Source: Enoplolaimus lenunculus (Eukaryota; Nematoda; Enoplea; Enoplida; Thoracostomopsidae). From it: a DNA stretch of 64,000 nt. Location: contig JASANG010002726.1 of the NCBI GenBank assembly GCA_030248215.1, positions 28,831 to 92,830 of the forward strand, written 5' to 3'. Made by a program: the position numbers and the translations under genes. The notes beneath the pieces are model-generated. The model made no database searches. It saw nothing but the letters and a program-made list of their open reading frames with translations, and was not told the origin of the DNA. Below are positions 34,992 to 46,236 of the stretch, piece after piece (position 1 is the first letter of the stretch; the number at the start of each line of letters is the position of its first letter).

Positions 34992-35171
34992 GGCCAATGT
35001 TACTTTTACGGCCGTAGATTAAACAGTTTTCGTAAACCTAAGCCTAAGGGTTGCCAAAATTGTGTGTATATTCCTAAGGCTAAGCCTAAGCAGAAATGTG
35101 GTCGACAATCAAAGCCTACTCTTTTCCAAATCTATCAGAAACTTTGAACGGCCCTAAAAGCAACATGTGCT
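34992..35171. mobile_element. TTAGGC-core MITE, class B
   Basis: Left end GGCCAATGTTACTTTTACGG, right end GGCCCTAAAAGCAACATG. Short core with one CCTAAG block. Confidence 0.75.
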
Positions 35172-35278
35172 ACATTAACTTGAATAATATCGGTGGAAAA
35201 CCGGATGGATCTCCGCTAGAATCCGCCACTGCATATCTATAACAGACGTTGATATAAATGTAAGCCATGAACAACGCA

Positions 35279-35454
35279 AGCCCGTAGCCAGCTCACCTTG
35301 CTAGACCGGCTAAAATATTGTTCACGAGGCGGCATATAAGGGTTTTCGTTGACTTACAAGCAAAGTTGAACATTTTCCAGGGCAGCCAAAATTTTTCCAC
35401 AAGGGGCGCACGCCACCCCCCCCCCCCCCAGCCTGCATTTTTGCTACGGTCCCG
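35279..35454. mobile_element. Family F MITE
   Basis: Left end GCCCGTAGCCAGCTCACC; core TTTTCGTTGACTTACAAGCA; right end TTTGCTACGGTCCCG after a poly-C run. Confidence 0.7.
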
Positions 35455-36351
35455 CAAGAACGATTCTTAAACCGAAACACAAGAAGCTGTAATTATAGTC
35501 ATCAATTGTCACGAATCAGTTCAGATGAACTGGAAAATGTATAAAAAACCGATTTATCTTCAAACGAGTGAAAATTAATACATCAACGAACACCGAATCC
35601 TTGTGATGACACTTTTAAAAGTTGTCTTTGGTTGAAGAAATAAATCACAGCTGAGCGAATCGAAAAAGAACACGTAAACAAATTGTGGCTAAAATATAAA
35701 CCAATCAACGATAAACACATCTTTTCAATTTGACACAACGAATTCGCCGCGCGTTCAACCAATTAAACTTCCTTGCACCGGAACCGAGACATACAAGCAT
35801 CCGTTGTTTCGGCACACATTGTGTCCTATTGCCAAAAACCTCGACCAGATCTGTGTAACCAGGACTCGTGTTAGCAGAGGGTGTCAAGAAAATTTAGACC
35901 AGGGGCAGAAAACATTTATTGCCTAATTTTTCGAACGCTCCAAAATACTCTTCTGGGCAGGGCACAGGTCTGCCAGGGACCCTTGTTTCCATAGTTTCTG
36001 CCCTGAGGCCGTCATTGCTAGCCTGTGTCTCAGATTCGTCCAATTCAACTGCTTGATTAAATATCAGTATTGAAATGTCAACTCTAGGAGATTACGGATA
36101 AGTTTCTCAGTTGAAACGAATAGTGTGTTTTTTGGCTCAGATTAAACTCAAGCAAAATTTCAACCAATGTATTTGTCTAAAATAAATTTGGGAGCTAAAG
36201 CTTAATTTGGGATGTCGGTCAACTGTGGACGCCATACATTGCGTGCAAATTAAAACAGTTACCGCATATACAAGCTTGACGTGTAGCATTTTAAAATTCT
36301 CAACGGAATCAAAATAGCATTTTTGATTATAAAGCGGTTTCATAGTTGCAG
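35455..36351. other. Intergenic, no gene seen
   Basis: Unique-looking sequence with short ORFs only. Confidence 0.45.
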
Positions 36352-36352
36352 T

Positions 36353-36385
<33 letters not shown>

Positions 36386-36500
36386 TATATATAATATATA
36401 TTATATATTATATATATTATATATTATATATATGTATACATACATATTGATATATACGTACATAATTATATATTTCATATATTATATATTGTATATATAA
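36352..36500. repeat. AT microsatellite
   Basis: About 150 bp of TA repeats with ATTATATA and CATACATA variants, ending exactly where a class B MITE begins. Confidence 0.9.
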
Positions 36501-36503
36501 AAC

Positions 36504-36771
36504 GGCCAATGTTACTTTAAGGGGCGTAACAGTAGATTAAGCGTATTCCTAAGCCTAAGCCTAAGCCTAAGCGTTACAAAAGCGTATTCCTAAGCCTAAG
36601 CCCTAAGCGTTGCAAAAGCGTATTCCTAAGCCTAAGCCTATGCCTAAGTGTTGCAAAAATGAGTTCCTAAGCCTAAGCCTAAGCCTAAGCATAAAAATGT
36701 AATCTAGAATCTAAACCTACTCTATTGTAGACCTACCAGAAACCTGGACGCCCCTTAAAGTAACATGGGCC
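36504..36771. mobile_element. TTAGGC-core MITE, class B, complete
   Basis: Left end GGCCAATGTTACTTTAAGGG, right end CCCCTTAAAGTAACATGGGCC. Flanks tataaaac (36496-36503) and tataaaaa (36772-36779) form a 7/8 target duplication. Core has four blocks of CCTAAG with GCGTTGCAAAAGCG spacers. Confidence 0.9.
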
Positions 36772-37577
36772 TATAAAAAACTATTGCTTAATTAGTCGGA
36801 CGCTGAGGGAGCGTGGCATCACTCCCCTTTCGAATCGAGTTCCGCTTGAACAGAATGTAAATTTTCAAATTGGTATTTTATTGTTTTGAATTTACACCAT
36901 GAAAAATTTCTACAGCGACCCTGGTTGCTTGGAAAACCATAGCGTACATTCCACAGTAACCTGCTTACTTACCCTACCAATCAAAACTCTGTACAACTGG
37001 TTTCATTTCTCACTTTAAACGACAAATAGTTTGCAAAAGCTGCAGTGAAAGTTAGCGTTTTGCCAGCCGTCCCTATCTAAAACCTTTGTTTTAGGCCCGA
37101 TTTCCTTCAAACACTGTCATGACAAAACCGACTATAGTACATGGTGTGTGTATTGTCATCATGACCTAGTTACAGCGTTGTTATATATCCTAAACGGGTA
37201 GGTGGTCAATTTTCTATAAATATGCACGAATTAATAGATAAATTGCCCACAAATAAGCACGCAGAGTCGACAATAGCTGAAAGGCATCAGAATCTGCTAG
37301 AAAAAAACTATAATAGAAAATTTGTCGCATTTTTACAATTCAATTCTAGCCAAAAAACTTACAATATTTTCAAGTTTTGGTTAGCTTTTTTCCACCTGTA
37401 TGCCGATGTTTAGTGTCTGACGCAAACATTTTGCGTGTTTAATACAGTTATAGATTGTGAAAAGCCACGTTGCCTATATTTGAGACAGTAATTTTAATAC
37501 TCACTAACTAAAAAATAAACAATAGGTGACAAGGTTTTGGCATAACAGCGGTCTGAGTTACTTCAAGGACTGTCCCG
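36772..37577. other. Intergenic, no gene seen
   Basis: AT-rich, unique-looking. A 63-residue ORF at 37222-37413 has no recognisable domain. Confidence 0.45.
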
Positions 37578-37655
37578 CGCTTTTGCAACGCGTAAGCGTA
37601 GGTTTAGGCTTAGGAATACACTTATTCTACTGTTACGGCCCTAAAAGTAACATTT
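37578..37655. mobile_element. TTAGGC-core MITE, class B, right end only
   Basis: From CTTTTGCAACGCGTAAGC to CGGCCCTAAAAGTAACATT. No left end. Confidence 0.65.
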
Positions 37656-37958
37656 GGCTTAGTTATGCTTATACTAAATTTGCAAATTTACTACACCAGA
37701 CCATACTGGCCGAACAGATACTGGTTCAAAGCTCTGACGATTAACCTGTATAAAGGTTACCAAACCCTTTTGAAATTTTTGTCGTCGTCTTTTGAGTTTT
37801 CTTATTTCTCAAATTCTACACAGTTTGATTCAGTTGCTTTAATAATTTTTAGTTCTTTCAAGATGTAATATTGAAGACAACAGTTGTTTAACGAATGTCT
37901 TAAAACTTTGCCAACTTCCTACGATAACAAAATCGTTATCAATAATTTGAGAATGCCA

Positions 37959-38070
37959 GGCCAATGTATAGTAGATCAAACCCGTAATAGTTGTATAAGC
38001 ATACTACTAAGCTTAAGCCTAATGCCTAAACGTAAGAATGAGTTTATATTTAAGCGTAAGCCTAAGCCTT
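37959..38070. mobile_element. TTAGGC-core MITE, class A2-like, left part
   Basis: GGCCAATGTATAGTAGATC, then GTTGTATAAGCATACTACTAAG and CCTAAG words; breaks off without a right end. Confidence 0.6.
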
Positions 38071-38280
38071 TATGCTGTTTGAAAACAAAGTGTTACAATA
38101 ATGGTTGTGTTGTTCATTTCTTTGCGTTATTACAGGGGTGTAGCGAATATTATATTGCAAGGTACCACCTGGCCAGCGGAGCGAACGATAAACCATACCT
38201 AATTGTACTATATTCTATCGCAAACTTTTTTTATTGTAAACTATGTCTGTACAATAGATACACGATGCGTCTGCAACCAA

Positions 38281-39172
38281 GAACCTAACGGATCGATCTA
38301 CCGAGAGCCTAATGGATCGATCACCGAGAACGTAATGGATCGATCAATCGAGAACCTAATGGATCGATCAATCGAGAACCTAATGGATCGATCAATCGAG
38401 AACCTAATGGATCGATCAGTCGAGAACCTAATGGATCGATCAATCGAGAATCTAATGGATCGATCAATCGAGAACCTACTGGATCGATCAATCGAGAACC
38501 TAATGGATCGATCAGTCGAGAACCTAATGGATCGATCGACCGAGAACCTAATGGATCGATCAACCGAGAACCTAATAGATCGATCAATCGAGAACCTAAT
38601 GGATCGATCAATCGAGAACCTAATGGATCGATCAATCGAGAACCTAATGGATCGATCAATCGAGAACCTAATGGATCGATCACCGAGAACGTAATGGATC
38701 GATCAATCGAGAACCTAATGGATCGATCAATCGAGAACCTAATGGATCGATCAGTCGAGAACCTAATGGATCGATCAATCGAGAACCTACTGGATCGATC
38801 AATCGAGAACCTAATGGATCGATCAGTCGAGAACCTAATGGATCGATCAACCGAGAACCTAATAGATCGATCAATCGAGAACCTAATGGATCGATCAATC
38901 GAGAACCTAATGGATCGATCAATCGAGAACCTAATGGATCGATCAATCGAGAACCTAATGGATCGATCAATCGAGAACCTACTGGATCGATCAATCGAGA
39001 ACCTAATGGATCGATCAATCGAGAACCTAATGGATCGATCAATCGAGAACCTAATGGATCGATCAATCGAGAACCTAATGGATCGATCAGTCGAGAACCT
39101 AATGGATCGATCAACCGAGAACCTAATAGATCGATCAGTCGAGAACCTAATGGATCGGTCAACGGAAAACTT
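38281..39172. repeat. 24-bp minisatellite, about 37 units
   Basis: The unit contains CTAATGGATCGATCAATCGA; variants carry AGTCGAG, ACCGAG or CTACTGG. Because 24 is a multiple of 3 and several frames lack stops, long ORFs appear on both strands, reading NLMDRSIE on the plus strand. One 23-bp unit (CACCGAGAACG) occurs twice, at 38322 and 38681, 359 bp apart, marking a partial higher-order duplication of 15 units. Flanks are not genic. Confidence 0.95.
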
Positions 39173-39200
39173 AATGGGTGAAGCCTTGCTTGAAGGGACG

Positions 39201-39425
39201 ACCCATATTCTCAAATATAATATAGCAACTATCATCAATTAGTAATAGGTTTTCAAACTCACTATCTATTGCAGTTGTTGAACTCAAAACAGATACAATA
39301 GTAGAGCAAATTATATGCAAAAAATGTACTCAACTTTGGGCCTCAGCATTTAATGGTTCAAAAGCTACAAGACTTATCATTAACACGTCATATAGATGGT
39401 ACACATATTTGAAAATAACGGTCCT
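39201..39425. mobile_element. Family H MITE, directly after the minisatellite
   Basis: ACCCATATTCTCAAATATAA...TAGCAACTATCATCA at the left and ATTTGAAAATAACGGTCC at the right, inverted. Interior as in 60702-60921. Confidence 0.65.
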
Positions 39426-39610
39426 GGATATCAGATGAAATAGAAAATATTCATGCAGAACAGAGTAAATTGAAAATTTTTTTACTGTCTTTAATAAACT
39501 ATTAAATTGTATGAACGCTCCGAATAAGCGAGAGAGAACGCAGTATTAGTTAATTGAACTTGTTAGCATTCAAATGAATCAGACTGTATTTTGAAACTGT
39601 TCGAATACTC

Positions 39611-39866
39611 GGCCCATTTTACTTTGAGGGGCGTCCAGGTTTCTGATGGGTCTAACAAAGGTTTAGATTGTAGATTACATATTTTTGCTTAGGCTTAGGC
39701 TTAGATTTAGGCTTAGGAACTCATTTTTGCAACGCTTAGGCTTAGGCTTTGGAACCCATTTTTGCAACGCTTAGGCTTAGGCTTAGGAAATTATTTTTGC
39801 AACGCTTAGGCTTAGGCTTAGGAATACGCTTAGCCTACTGTTACGCCCCTTAAAGTAACATTGGCC
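39611..39866. mobile_element. TTAGGC-core MITE, class B, complete
   Basis: Left end GGCCCATTTTACTTTGAGGG, right end CCCCTTAAAGTAACATTGGCC. Flanks gaatactc (39603-39610) and gaatattc (39867-39874) are a 7/8 target duplication. TTTTTGCAACGC spacers separate four TTAGGC blocks. Confidence 0.9.
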
Positions 39867-40174
39867 GAATATTCTATAAAATACTTAGGACAATAAAATC
39901 GAAAATGTTATTTTGACCGCTTTATAATATGAGAGATATCAGCAAAACTACACTATACGGGATAATTTACCTTAGCTATTACTTTGAAAAATTACGCCCT
40001 AAAGACGTATTATAAATCAGAAAAATACAATTCTGAATTAATGTTCTTTGTTGATGAGTTTCGTAACGTCTATTCGATCTTTGTTAGTTATTTGCCTGGC
40101 AAACGACGAAGACACTATTGTGCCGAAAAATAGCCGAAAAGCAAAACAAAAAAGCTAAACGGTGATACAAGCAT
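39867..40174. other. Intergenic, no gene seen
   Basis: AT-rich, no ORF of note. Confidence 0.4.
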
Positions 40175-40322
40175 CAGGGCCGGGTCCCACCCTAATCGGT
40201 TGAAACAAAAACCGTCAAAGTTATAAAATGCGTCTGGCTTCTCGCTTCCTTCGCTCGCGTATTTGTGGGCCCGACTCTGGAGTTTGGACGGAATCCCTAT
40301 CCCTGTCTGCTCTGGCACTGTC
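40175..40322. repeat. Family L repeat
   Basis: Contains AAAACCGTCAAAGTTATAAAATG then CTTCTCGCTTCC, TTCGCTCGCG and CCCTGTCTGCTCTGGCACTG. The same order is found at 61199-61363 and, inverted, near 13740-13835. The right end, CTCTGGCACTG, looks like a hAT-type terminus. Confidence 0.6.
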
Positions 40323-40625
40323 AAGCATGGTTGTTTCTGTTTAGCGCCGCAACATAACTGCAAAGCGGGATCCTTTGTTAACAATTTCATGGCTGGACGG
40401 CTGCCTATACATGGTTGTGAGCGTGCGCTTTGCACGCTTGCGCTGCACTGACCGAAATTCAAAATTAAATATCATGTTGCCCATACAAATACTTACTATG
40501 TGACGTATCTGTCAGGACTACACAGGTGGGACGACTCCTTTCTCTGGAGTACTGCGAATATACACGGTTTTCCTGCTTGATTGCTCCGAAACATATGGCC
40601 ACATTCCCAAAAGTATAACACTTTT

Positions 40626-40702
40626 AGCCCATGTGTAGAACAGGACCGAACCAGTAGTATACGCATATTCCTACGCCTTAGCCTAAGCCTAAGCGTAAGT
40701 TT
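40626..40702. mobile_element. TTAGGC-core MITE, class A2, left fragment
   Basis: AGCCCATGTGTAGAACAGG, then GTAGTATACGCATATTCCTA and two CCTAAG units; no right end. Confidence 0.65.
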
Positions 40703-41105
40703 TCTCTAAATTGACGCTGTCTTCTTAATACTGGCCGCAATAATAAATCGTTTTCTTCGTTTTTAACACTTAAATATTCGCCTGTGTTTGTGTTTCAGTT
40801 TTCTTACTATCCGTTTACACCCTGATTCCAAATGGGATTATCGCTAACAAATTTCAAATTTCCAAATCGATGTTATGCTATTAATTAAACATCTGGTATT
40901 AGTTTCAAAACCATGGGATGCATGATTATATCCCCTCAAAATTTCTAAAAAGTTACATAGAATCCGTATTTACAGGATGTAGAATTTTGACTACAAATAT
41001 GTTTCTCGTTCGTTAATACTTTTCGAGTCGCAAAAAACGTTCAGCTCTGGGCATCCGCTCGCGTAGTGAAATCATGACTACACCGGTGCTGTTAACCCGA
41101 GCATT

Positions 41106-41364
41106 CACAGTAAATCTCAGTGAGTTGCTCTTAACTCTAACAATGAGTTAAATCGCTCAGTCTGAGTTAGGACTTCCAGACCTTAAAATTCTGAGTCAAT
41201 AAAACTAACTCTGACTTTAAGAGATTAGTCAACTTACCCGGAATAAACTGAACTCAGAGTGAGAATCAACTCAACACAGAGTGAGTAATGTTAACCGTTA
41301 TTAGACTCAGAAATAACTAACTCTCTAGCTGAGTTGATTAATCAATTCATTGGAATTTACAGTG
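41106..41364. mobile_element. PalD MITE, reverse orientation
   Basis: CACAGTAAATCTCAGTGAG to CATTGGAATTTACAGTG, followed by TA. Dense AACTCA/TGAGTT words as in 14107-14358. Confidence 0.75.
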
Positions 41365-41722
41365 TAAAAATAGAGAAAATTACATGCAAAACAAATCCTT
41401 ATCCATATCGAAATATTTATACCAATAACAAAGTAGGCTGATAATCTAGGGCTGACCCGTTCGTTATGGGCGCCGGCATGGATGTGCAACAAGGCGCAGC
41501 TGAAAACCGTGATGGGTTATCTTATATGTAATTTTTAGGCATCTATAGCGTAAAATTCTGCTTGATGCTGTCAATATTGTCATTACTACCTTATATACGT
41601 TTCGCTCCAAAGCCCACATTTGCATATTGCAATTCGATTTTTCAGCTTCGTCCATGCAACCGAGTATAATTTCAAATCATACTCAATTTTTTGAATAGCG
41701 CTTGTTCCGTATTTGAAGCTTC

Positions 41723-41924
41723 GGCCCTCGTATAGAACAGGGCCGGATCGTTTTGCCAGAGGGGCTGTAACAGAGTCAGTTTAAGCTTTAGACTAAATTT
41801 TTTGCTTAGGGTTAGGCATAGGCTTAGAAACAGGCTCATCCTTAATACGTTTAGGCTTAGGCTTTAGGCTTAGCTTTAGGAATATGCTTATGTAACCGTT
41901 CCGCCCCTGTTCTTTACGTTGACC
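41723..41924. mobile_element. TTAGGC-core MITE with an A2 left end and an A1 right end
   Basis: Left end GGCCCTCGTATAGAACAGGG (A2); right end CCGCCCCTGTTCTTTACGTTG (A1). Flanks gaagcttc (41715-41722) and gaaacttc (41925-41932) are a 7/8 target duplication, so this mixed element moved as one unit. Confidence 0.85.
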
Positions 41925-42180
41925 GAAACTTCTTACACATAAATTTATTGTTCTTCGCCAATACAGACGTAGTGCCATAAGTACACTTACCCAAAATAGC
42001 CAATCAAAATGCCAGCGGTCAATGAGTAGTTTGAGCAATTTTAATACAAAAAAAGTTCAATCTTTGGACCGGTTCAAGTGGTCTTCAAGTACCGAAAAAA
42101 TACTTAAGTTTAAAAGGTTCGACTTGAATTATTCCAATTTACACAACACAAATCTGGTATCTTCCAAAAGTGTAAAGTTT

Positions 42181-42549
42181 GGCCAATGTAAAACAACAGG
42201 GGCGGAATAGTATCATAAGCATATTTGTAAGCCTAACCTAAGCGTAAAAATTAGCATATTCGTAAGCCTAAGCGTATGCCTAAGCCTAAGCCAAGCAAAA
42301 AAATAGCCTAACGCTAAAGCGGTCCATGTAAAGATCAGAGGAGGAACGTTTTTAAGACTAGAATGAAGTAAGCTTAAGATTTAGACTATTTTTTGCTTGG
42401 CTTACACTTAGGCTGAAGCTTAGGCTTAGGCTTAGGCTTAGGAATATGCTTATAATACTGGTCCGGCCGTGTTATTTACATTGGTCGCTTAAGATTACCC
42501 TAGTGCAATCCCATAGAAAAACGTTCCGCCCCTGATCTTTACATAGACC
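42181..42549. mobile_element. TTAGGC-core MITE, class A1, hosting a second copy
   Basis: Left end GGCCAATGTAAAACAACAGG, right end CTGATCTTTACATAGACC. Flanks taaagttt (42173-42180) and caaagttt (42550-42557) are a 7/8 target duplication. A second element (42321-42486) interrupts it at the AAAGCTTAAG subterminal site. Confidence 0.9.
42321..42486. mobile_element. Nested TTAGGC-core MITE, class A1
   Basis: Left end GGTCCATGTAAAGATCAGAG, right end CCGTGTTATTTACATTGGTC. Flanks gctaaagc (42313-42320) and gcttaaga (42487-42494) agree at 6 of 8. It lies in the opposite orientation to its host. Confidence 0.85.
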
Positions 42550-42884
42550 CAAAGTTTTAACTCGATTCCAAACGTAACTCTTATGCTTCCAGTATTAAAT
42601 GCGTGATAAAGGATAAATAATTTGGCCTCAAGAAACCTTCAAAAACTCATAAACCAGAAACCTGGTCATAGTTTTGAATCCTTGTACGGTTCGTACGTTA
42701 CGCATTGCATGTCGCTAGTATAACACCAAGATTAGAATTAAAAAATCTACTGGTAAATATATACTCAATGGAAATGAAACAAGCCTAGCGGCAAGTTTAG
42801 ACTACTTAGACAAATGTTTCAAACAAATTTAGTGATGTAACCGTTTGAAAGTAGATCGTATTTTGGTTACCATCCACCAACGGT

Positions 42885-43040
42885 GTCGTCACGGACGACA
42901 TTGGGAGGCAGTGCCCCCCCCCAAAAAAAAATCGGCTGGCACCCCCCAAGTAGACTCCGTCTAAAAATAAACAATTTTGAATTGTAAACGCAGGGTGCAC
43001 GTCAAAATTATTCGGTGCGCACCAAATCTGGCGACGCGCC
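42885..43040. repeat. Family M segment
   Basis: GACATTGGGAGGCAGTGCC, ATCGGCTGGCACCCCCCAAG and GTCTAAAAATAAACAAT follow the order seen at 2895-3000 and 24710-24825. Confidence 0.5.
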
Positions 43041-44080
43041 TACCAAACCACATCAATAACCCATTTTCACATGAATATTTTGAATGAATTAATACGTGTG
43101 CCCCTAAGATATTAAACCTTTTTCTATTCACGTCGCTTATTGTATCAACTAAAAGTTTCCAGTTTGATTGTGGGTCGAAAACTTTACCCAAATATTTTCT
43201 ATTTCCATTTCAGTCCCCAATTTCAAGCTAAGATTCGAGCCATCAAAAGAAAAAGCTGAACTTTTTTGAATTTGTCAGTCAAGATTTTGAACAAAGTGTT
43301 TGTTATCCCAGCTCCGATTGGATATCTTATCGATGCTCAACGCCTGCCGATGCAGAACGCACCAATCAGTGAACAGCAGCTGCTCGCTGTGCTCAATTGG
43401 CTCGCACGATGTTCATCATTTCAGTCGACGTTAAAGACAGCGGCGGAACAGTATTACAAGCATATTCCTAACCGTAACCTAAGCATCAGCCAAGCAAAAA
43501 ATAGTCTACAGCTTAAGCTTATTCTATTGCAGTCCCACAGAAAAACGTTCCGCCCCTGATCGTTACATAGGCTATGACATCTATAATTGTCCGGCCAGCC
43601 CGAAAATCTCACCGTTTTGCATCTGTGCCTGAAACCCAAATATGTTGCAGTATTCCTGAAAACTTCCCGTCTGGATGATGACAACTCGAGACGTCAATGA
43701 TGCTGGTCACTGAAGCCAAATCAACCAATCAGGCAAAGCAAACGTAAGGCGTACCTTAAAAGGAGGACACGTTGGTCCAACACGAGGGCGGAATCACAGC
43801 TTCCATAACTTGGTCCAGGGCAAAATGTAAACAACATATTAACAACTCGATCAGTATATTTAGCATTTTGGGCATCGCATTGGGCTTGTGTCAAACCAGA
43901 CTAAAACGTTGCGTCCTTTGTTTGAACCTATGAATTTGTGATTGCAAAAGCGAGCACGGGTTACCTTTTCAACCCGAAAACATTCACATAAACCATATAT
44001 GAACGTACGTTGCAATAAAGCACTGGAAATATTTAAATATATTTTACAAATACGACGGCGTCAATTTCAATGTATGTCAT
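43041..44080. other. Intergenic with a worn class A1 MITE at 43430-43572
   Basis: 43430-43572 reads GCGGCGGAACAGTATTACAAG to CGCCCCTGATCGTTACATAGG, an A1 copy with a worn left tip and a very short core. A plus-strand ORF just before it (43266-43440) looks less repeat-like than most but has no recognised domain. The rest is unassigned. Confidence 0.5.
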
Positions 44081-44264
44081 GGCCAATGTTACTTTATGGG
44101 GCGTAACAGTAGCTTAAACGTATTCCTAAGCCTGAGCCTAAGCGTTGCAAAAATGTGTTCCTAAGCCTAAGCCTAAGCCTAAGCAAAAAATGTAATCCAG
44201 AATCTAATCCTACTCTTTTATGGACGTACCAGAAACCTGGACGACCTTTACAGTAACATCGGCC
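44081..44264. mobile_element. TTAGGC-core MITE, class B, complete
   Basis: Left end GGCCAATGTTACTTTATGGG, right end CTTTACAGTAACATCGGCC. Flanks tatgtcat (44073-44080) and catgtcat (44265-44272) are a 7/8 target duplication. Confidence 0.9.
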
Positions 44265-44778
44265 CATGTCATAGTCAAAGGATTTACAATCGCAGCGAAG
44301 CCTGCGGGTAATTTTTGAATTCTTAACAATTTTCGATGCTTCCGCTATTTTTTCTTAAAAGCCCGGTCCATATTTGCATGCTTCAATTGTATTGGCAAAA
44401 ACAGTTAAAACATCTTTTAAACTTTTATACTTCAATATTGATTTACTGATTCAATTAATATTTTGGTCGCAACGTTATTTTTACTGTTCGTTTCCAGCCT
44501 GGCAAAATCATATGGTCCGTTTTTCATTGTACAGGTTGTGTGAATTTGCTCAAAAATTAAACAAATATCGAAACTATTGCGTTCGTATACGTCCCTCAAA
44601 CATAATGTCTGCTATAAGACAATGACAAGTATTTGTTTAGTAAACTCAAAATAACCTTTATTTTCACTACTCAAATTGAGTCTTTCGCAACGATTACAGC
44701 ACTGTGAAACATGGCTTGCGCATATTAAGACACTATAATTGCAGAATTACAGTTGTAAAAATTTACACATCCAGCGCA
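44265..44778. other. Intergenic, no gene seen
   Basis: An 83-residue plus-strand ORF at 44374-44625 has no recognised feature. Confidence 0.4.
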
Positions 44779-45159
44779 CCAGGGTGCGACCGGAGGTCAA
44801 AAATACGGGAGCCGGAGCCGGAGCCGGAGGTCAACGAAACTTGCCAAAGCCGGAGAAGGAGGTGTGGCGAAATGAAGTAGTAAAAATGACGGTTAATTAG
44901 TTAATTTTAGCCAATATCTGCAATATGTTGTTTTAAGTTGTTTGGTTTTACGCTAATTTCATGGCGAAATTTCGGAAATTCTTTCCTGAAAATTGTGACA
45001 AAAGTGAAACGATACGCGGTAAACAGATAAATGTTGCAAAATTGTGCAAAGTTTTACTACCGAAATTGCCGGAACCTCCGGCAAAAATTCTACCGGAGCC
45101 GAAGGCCGATTTTCTGCTGAGCCGGAGCCGGAGGCAGACCTCCGGTTGTACCCTGCAGC
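44779..45159. mobile_element. Family I element, fullest copy
   Basis: Left end AGGGTGCGACCGGAGGTC, then AAAATACGGGAGCCGGAGCC; right end GGCAGACCTCCGGTTGTACCCT, its inverted copy. Interior GTTAATTAGTTAATTTTAGCC and TTGCCGGAACCTCCGGC. Copies: 62877-63183 and 16433-17110. Confidence 0.7.
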
Positions 45160-45274
45160 TCAAAGATTGAGCATATGACTTCGACTGATTTAGTTTTTAA
45201 TAAAGCGATTGCTTCGTGTTTGTTCATAAACATCTCAGCGTAGTCACGGTGTCAACTCAGCGAGATTCCCACAA

Positions 45275-45526
45275 CACAGTAAATTCCATTGAGCTGATTT
45301 ATCAATTCAGCTAGCGAGTTGGTTATTTCTGAATTAATATCAGTAAACATTAACTCACTCTGAGTTGAGTTGATTCTCACTCTCAGTTGAGTTGTCTCTG
45401 GGTGAGTTGGTTAACGAACTCCAAATGAATTGAATCAACTCAAAATTCTGAGTTCTGATAGTCCTAACTCAGATTGAGTGATTCAACTTATTCTGAGTTA
45501 AAATTAACTCACTGAAATTTACAGTG
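45275..45526. mobile_element. PalD palindromic MITE
   Basis: CACAGTAAATTCCATTGAG to CTCACTGAAATTTACAGTG; very close to 14107-14358 in sequence and orientation. Confidence 0.8.
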
Positions 45527-45620
45527 AAGGATAAACACATCAACGATTGTTATACCGGTTTTAGTACCCACGAACGGTTTCGGATAGGTTACATCTATTT
45601 CTCTTTATGGAGCAAACGAG

Positions 45621-45722
45621 GGTATATTGCAAACAATAGACAGTCAAATTGACTCTCTCCGAAACAGGCTCTACGGGTCTAAACAAACTGAGTCAAATTC
45701 GACTCCACCAAAGTCAAAGGCT
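45621..45722. mobile_element. PalC left half only
   Basis: AGTCAAATTGACTCTCTCC, AACAGGCTCTACGGG and CTGAGTCAAATTCGACTCC, then stops at the palindrome centre. Confidence 0.65.
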
Positions 45723-46228
45723 AAAAAGCTAATATATATGTCTGTGTATGTATACAGCCACGTGCAACGAACGATATGATGCCAATTTAGAAATGACATT
45801 GATTATAAACAATACATTTCTAAAATCTGTTTAGGCTTTACCAATTATAGTTCGTTCGATCCCCCCCCCCCGGGCCACCCATGGCTACGAGTCCGCACCT
45901 ACTTGACTATATCGAATGTTTACTAACATCATTTTGTTGTTGCTGACTACGAAAATAGCATTATTCCGTGATTGACGCAATTTCAATAACTTTTAAACAA
46001 CAGATTGTGAAGAGTTTGAACGCATTGTTTTGTAGCTGTGTTTACATTTGAAACATTTTTCTGATTGAATTTTAATAGAGACAAGAACGCATATACCAAC
46101 AATTCTTTAAAGTTGAAATGTTTTATTTGTTCAACGACCCTGAATTGTGCTTAAAAGCAACGCGTGAAGTTGACACCCCGATCAAAAACTGTACTCAAAA
46201 AACTAATATTTTATAGTATGTAAGCTTA
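45723..46228. other. Intergenic, no gene seen
   Basis: Contains a C10 run near 45862; otherwise featureless AT-rich DNA. Confidence 0.4.
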
Positions 46229-46236
46229 AAAAATGA

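Noticed and set aside
38203-39242. Repeat proteins reading NLMDRSIE or RLIDPLGS
   Set aside because: Products of a stop-free 24-bp satellite; frames overlap on both strands and change at the 23-bp unit.
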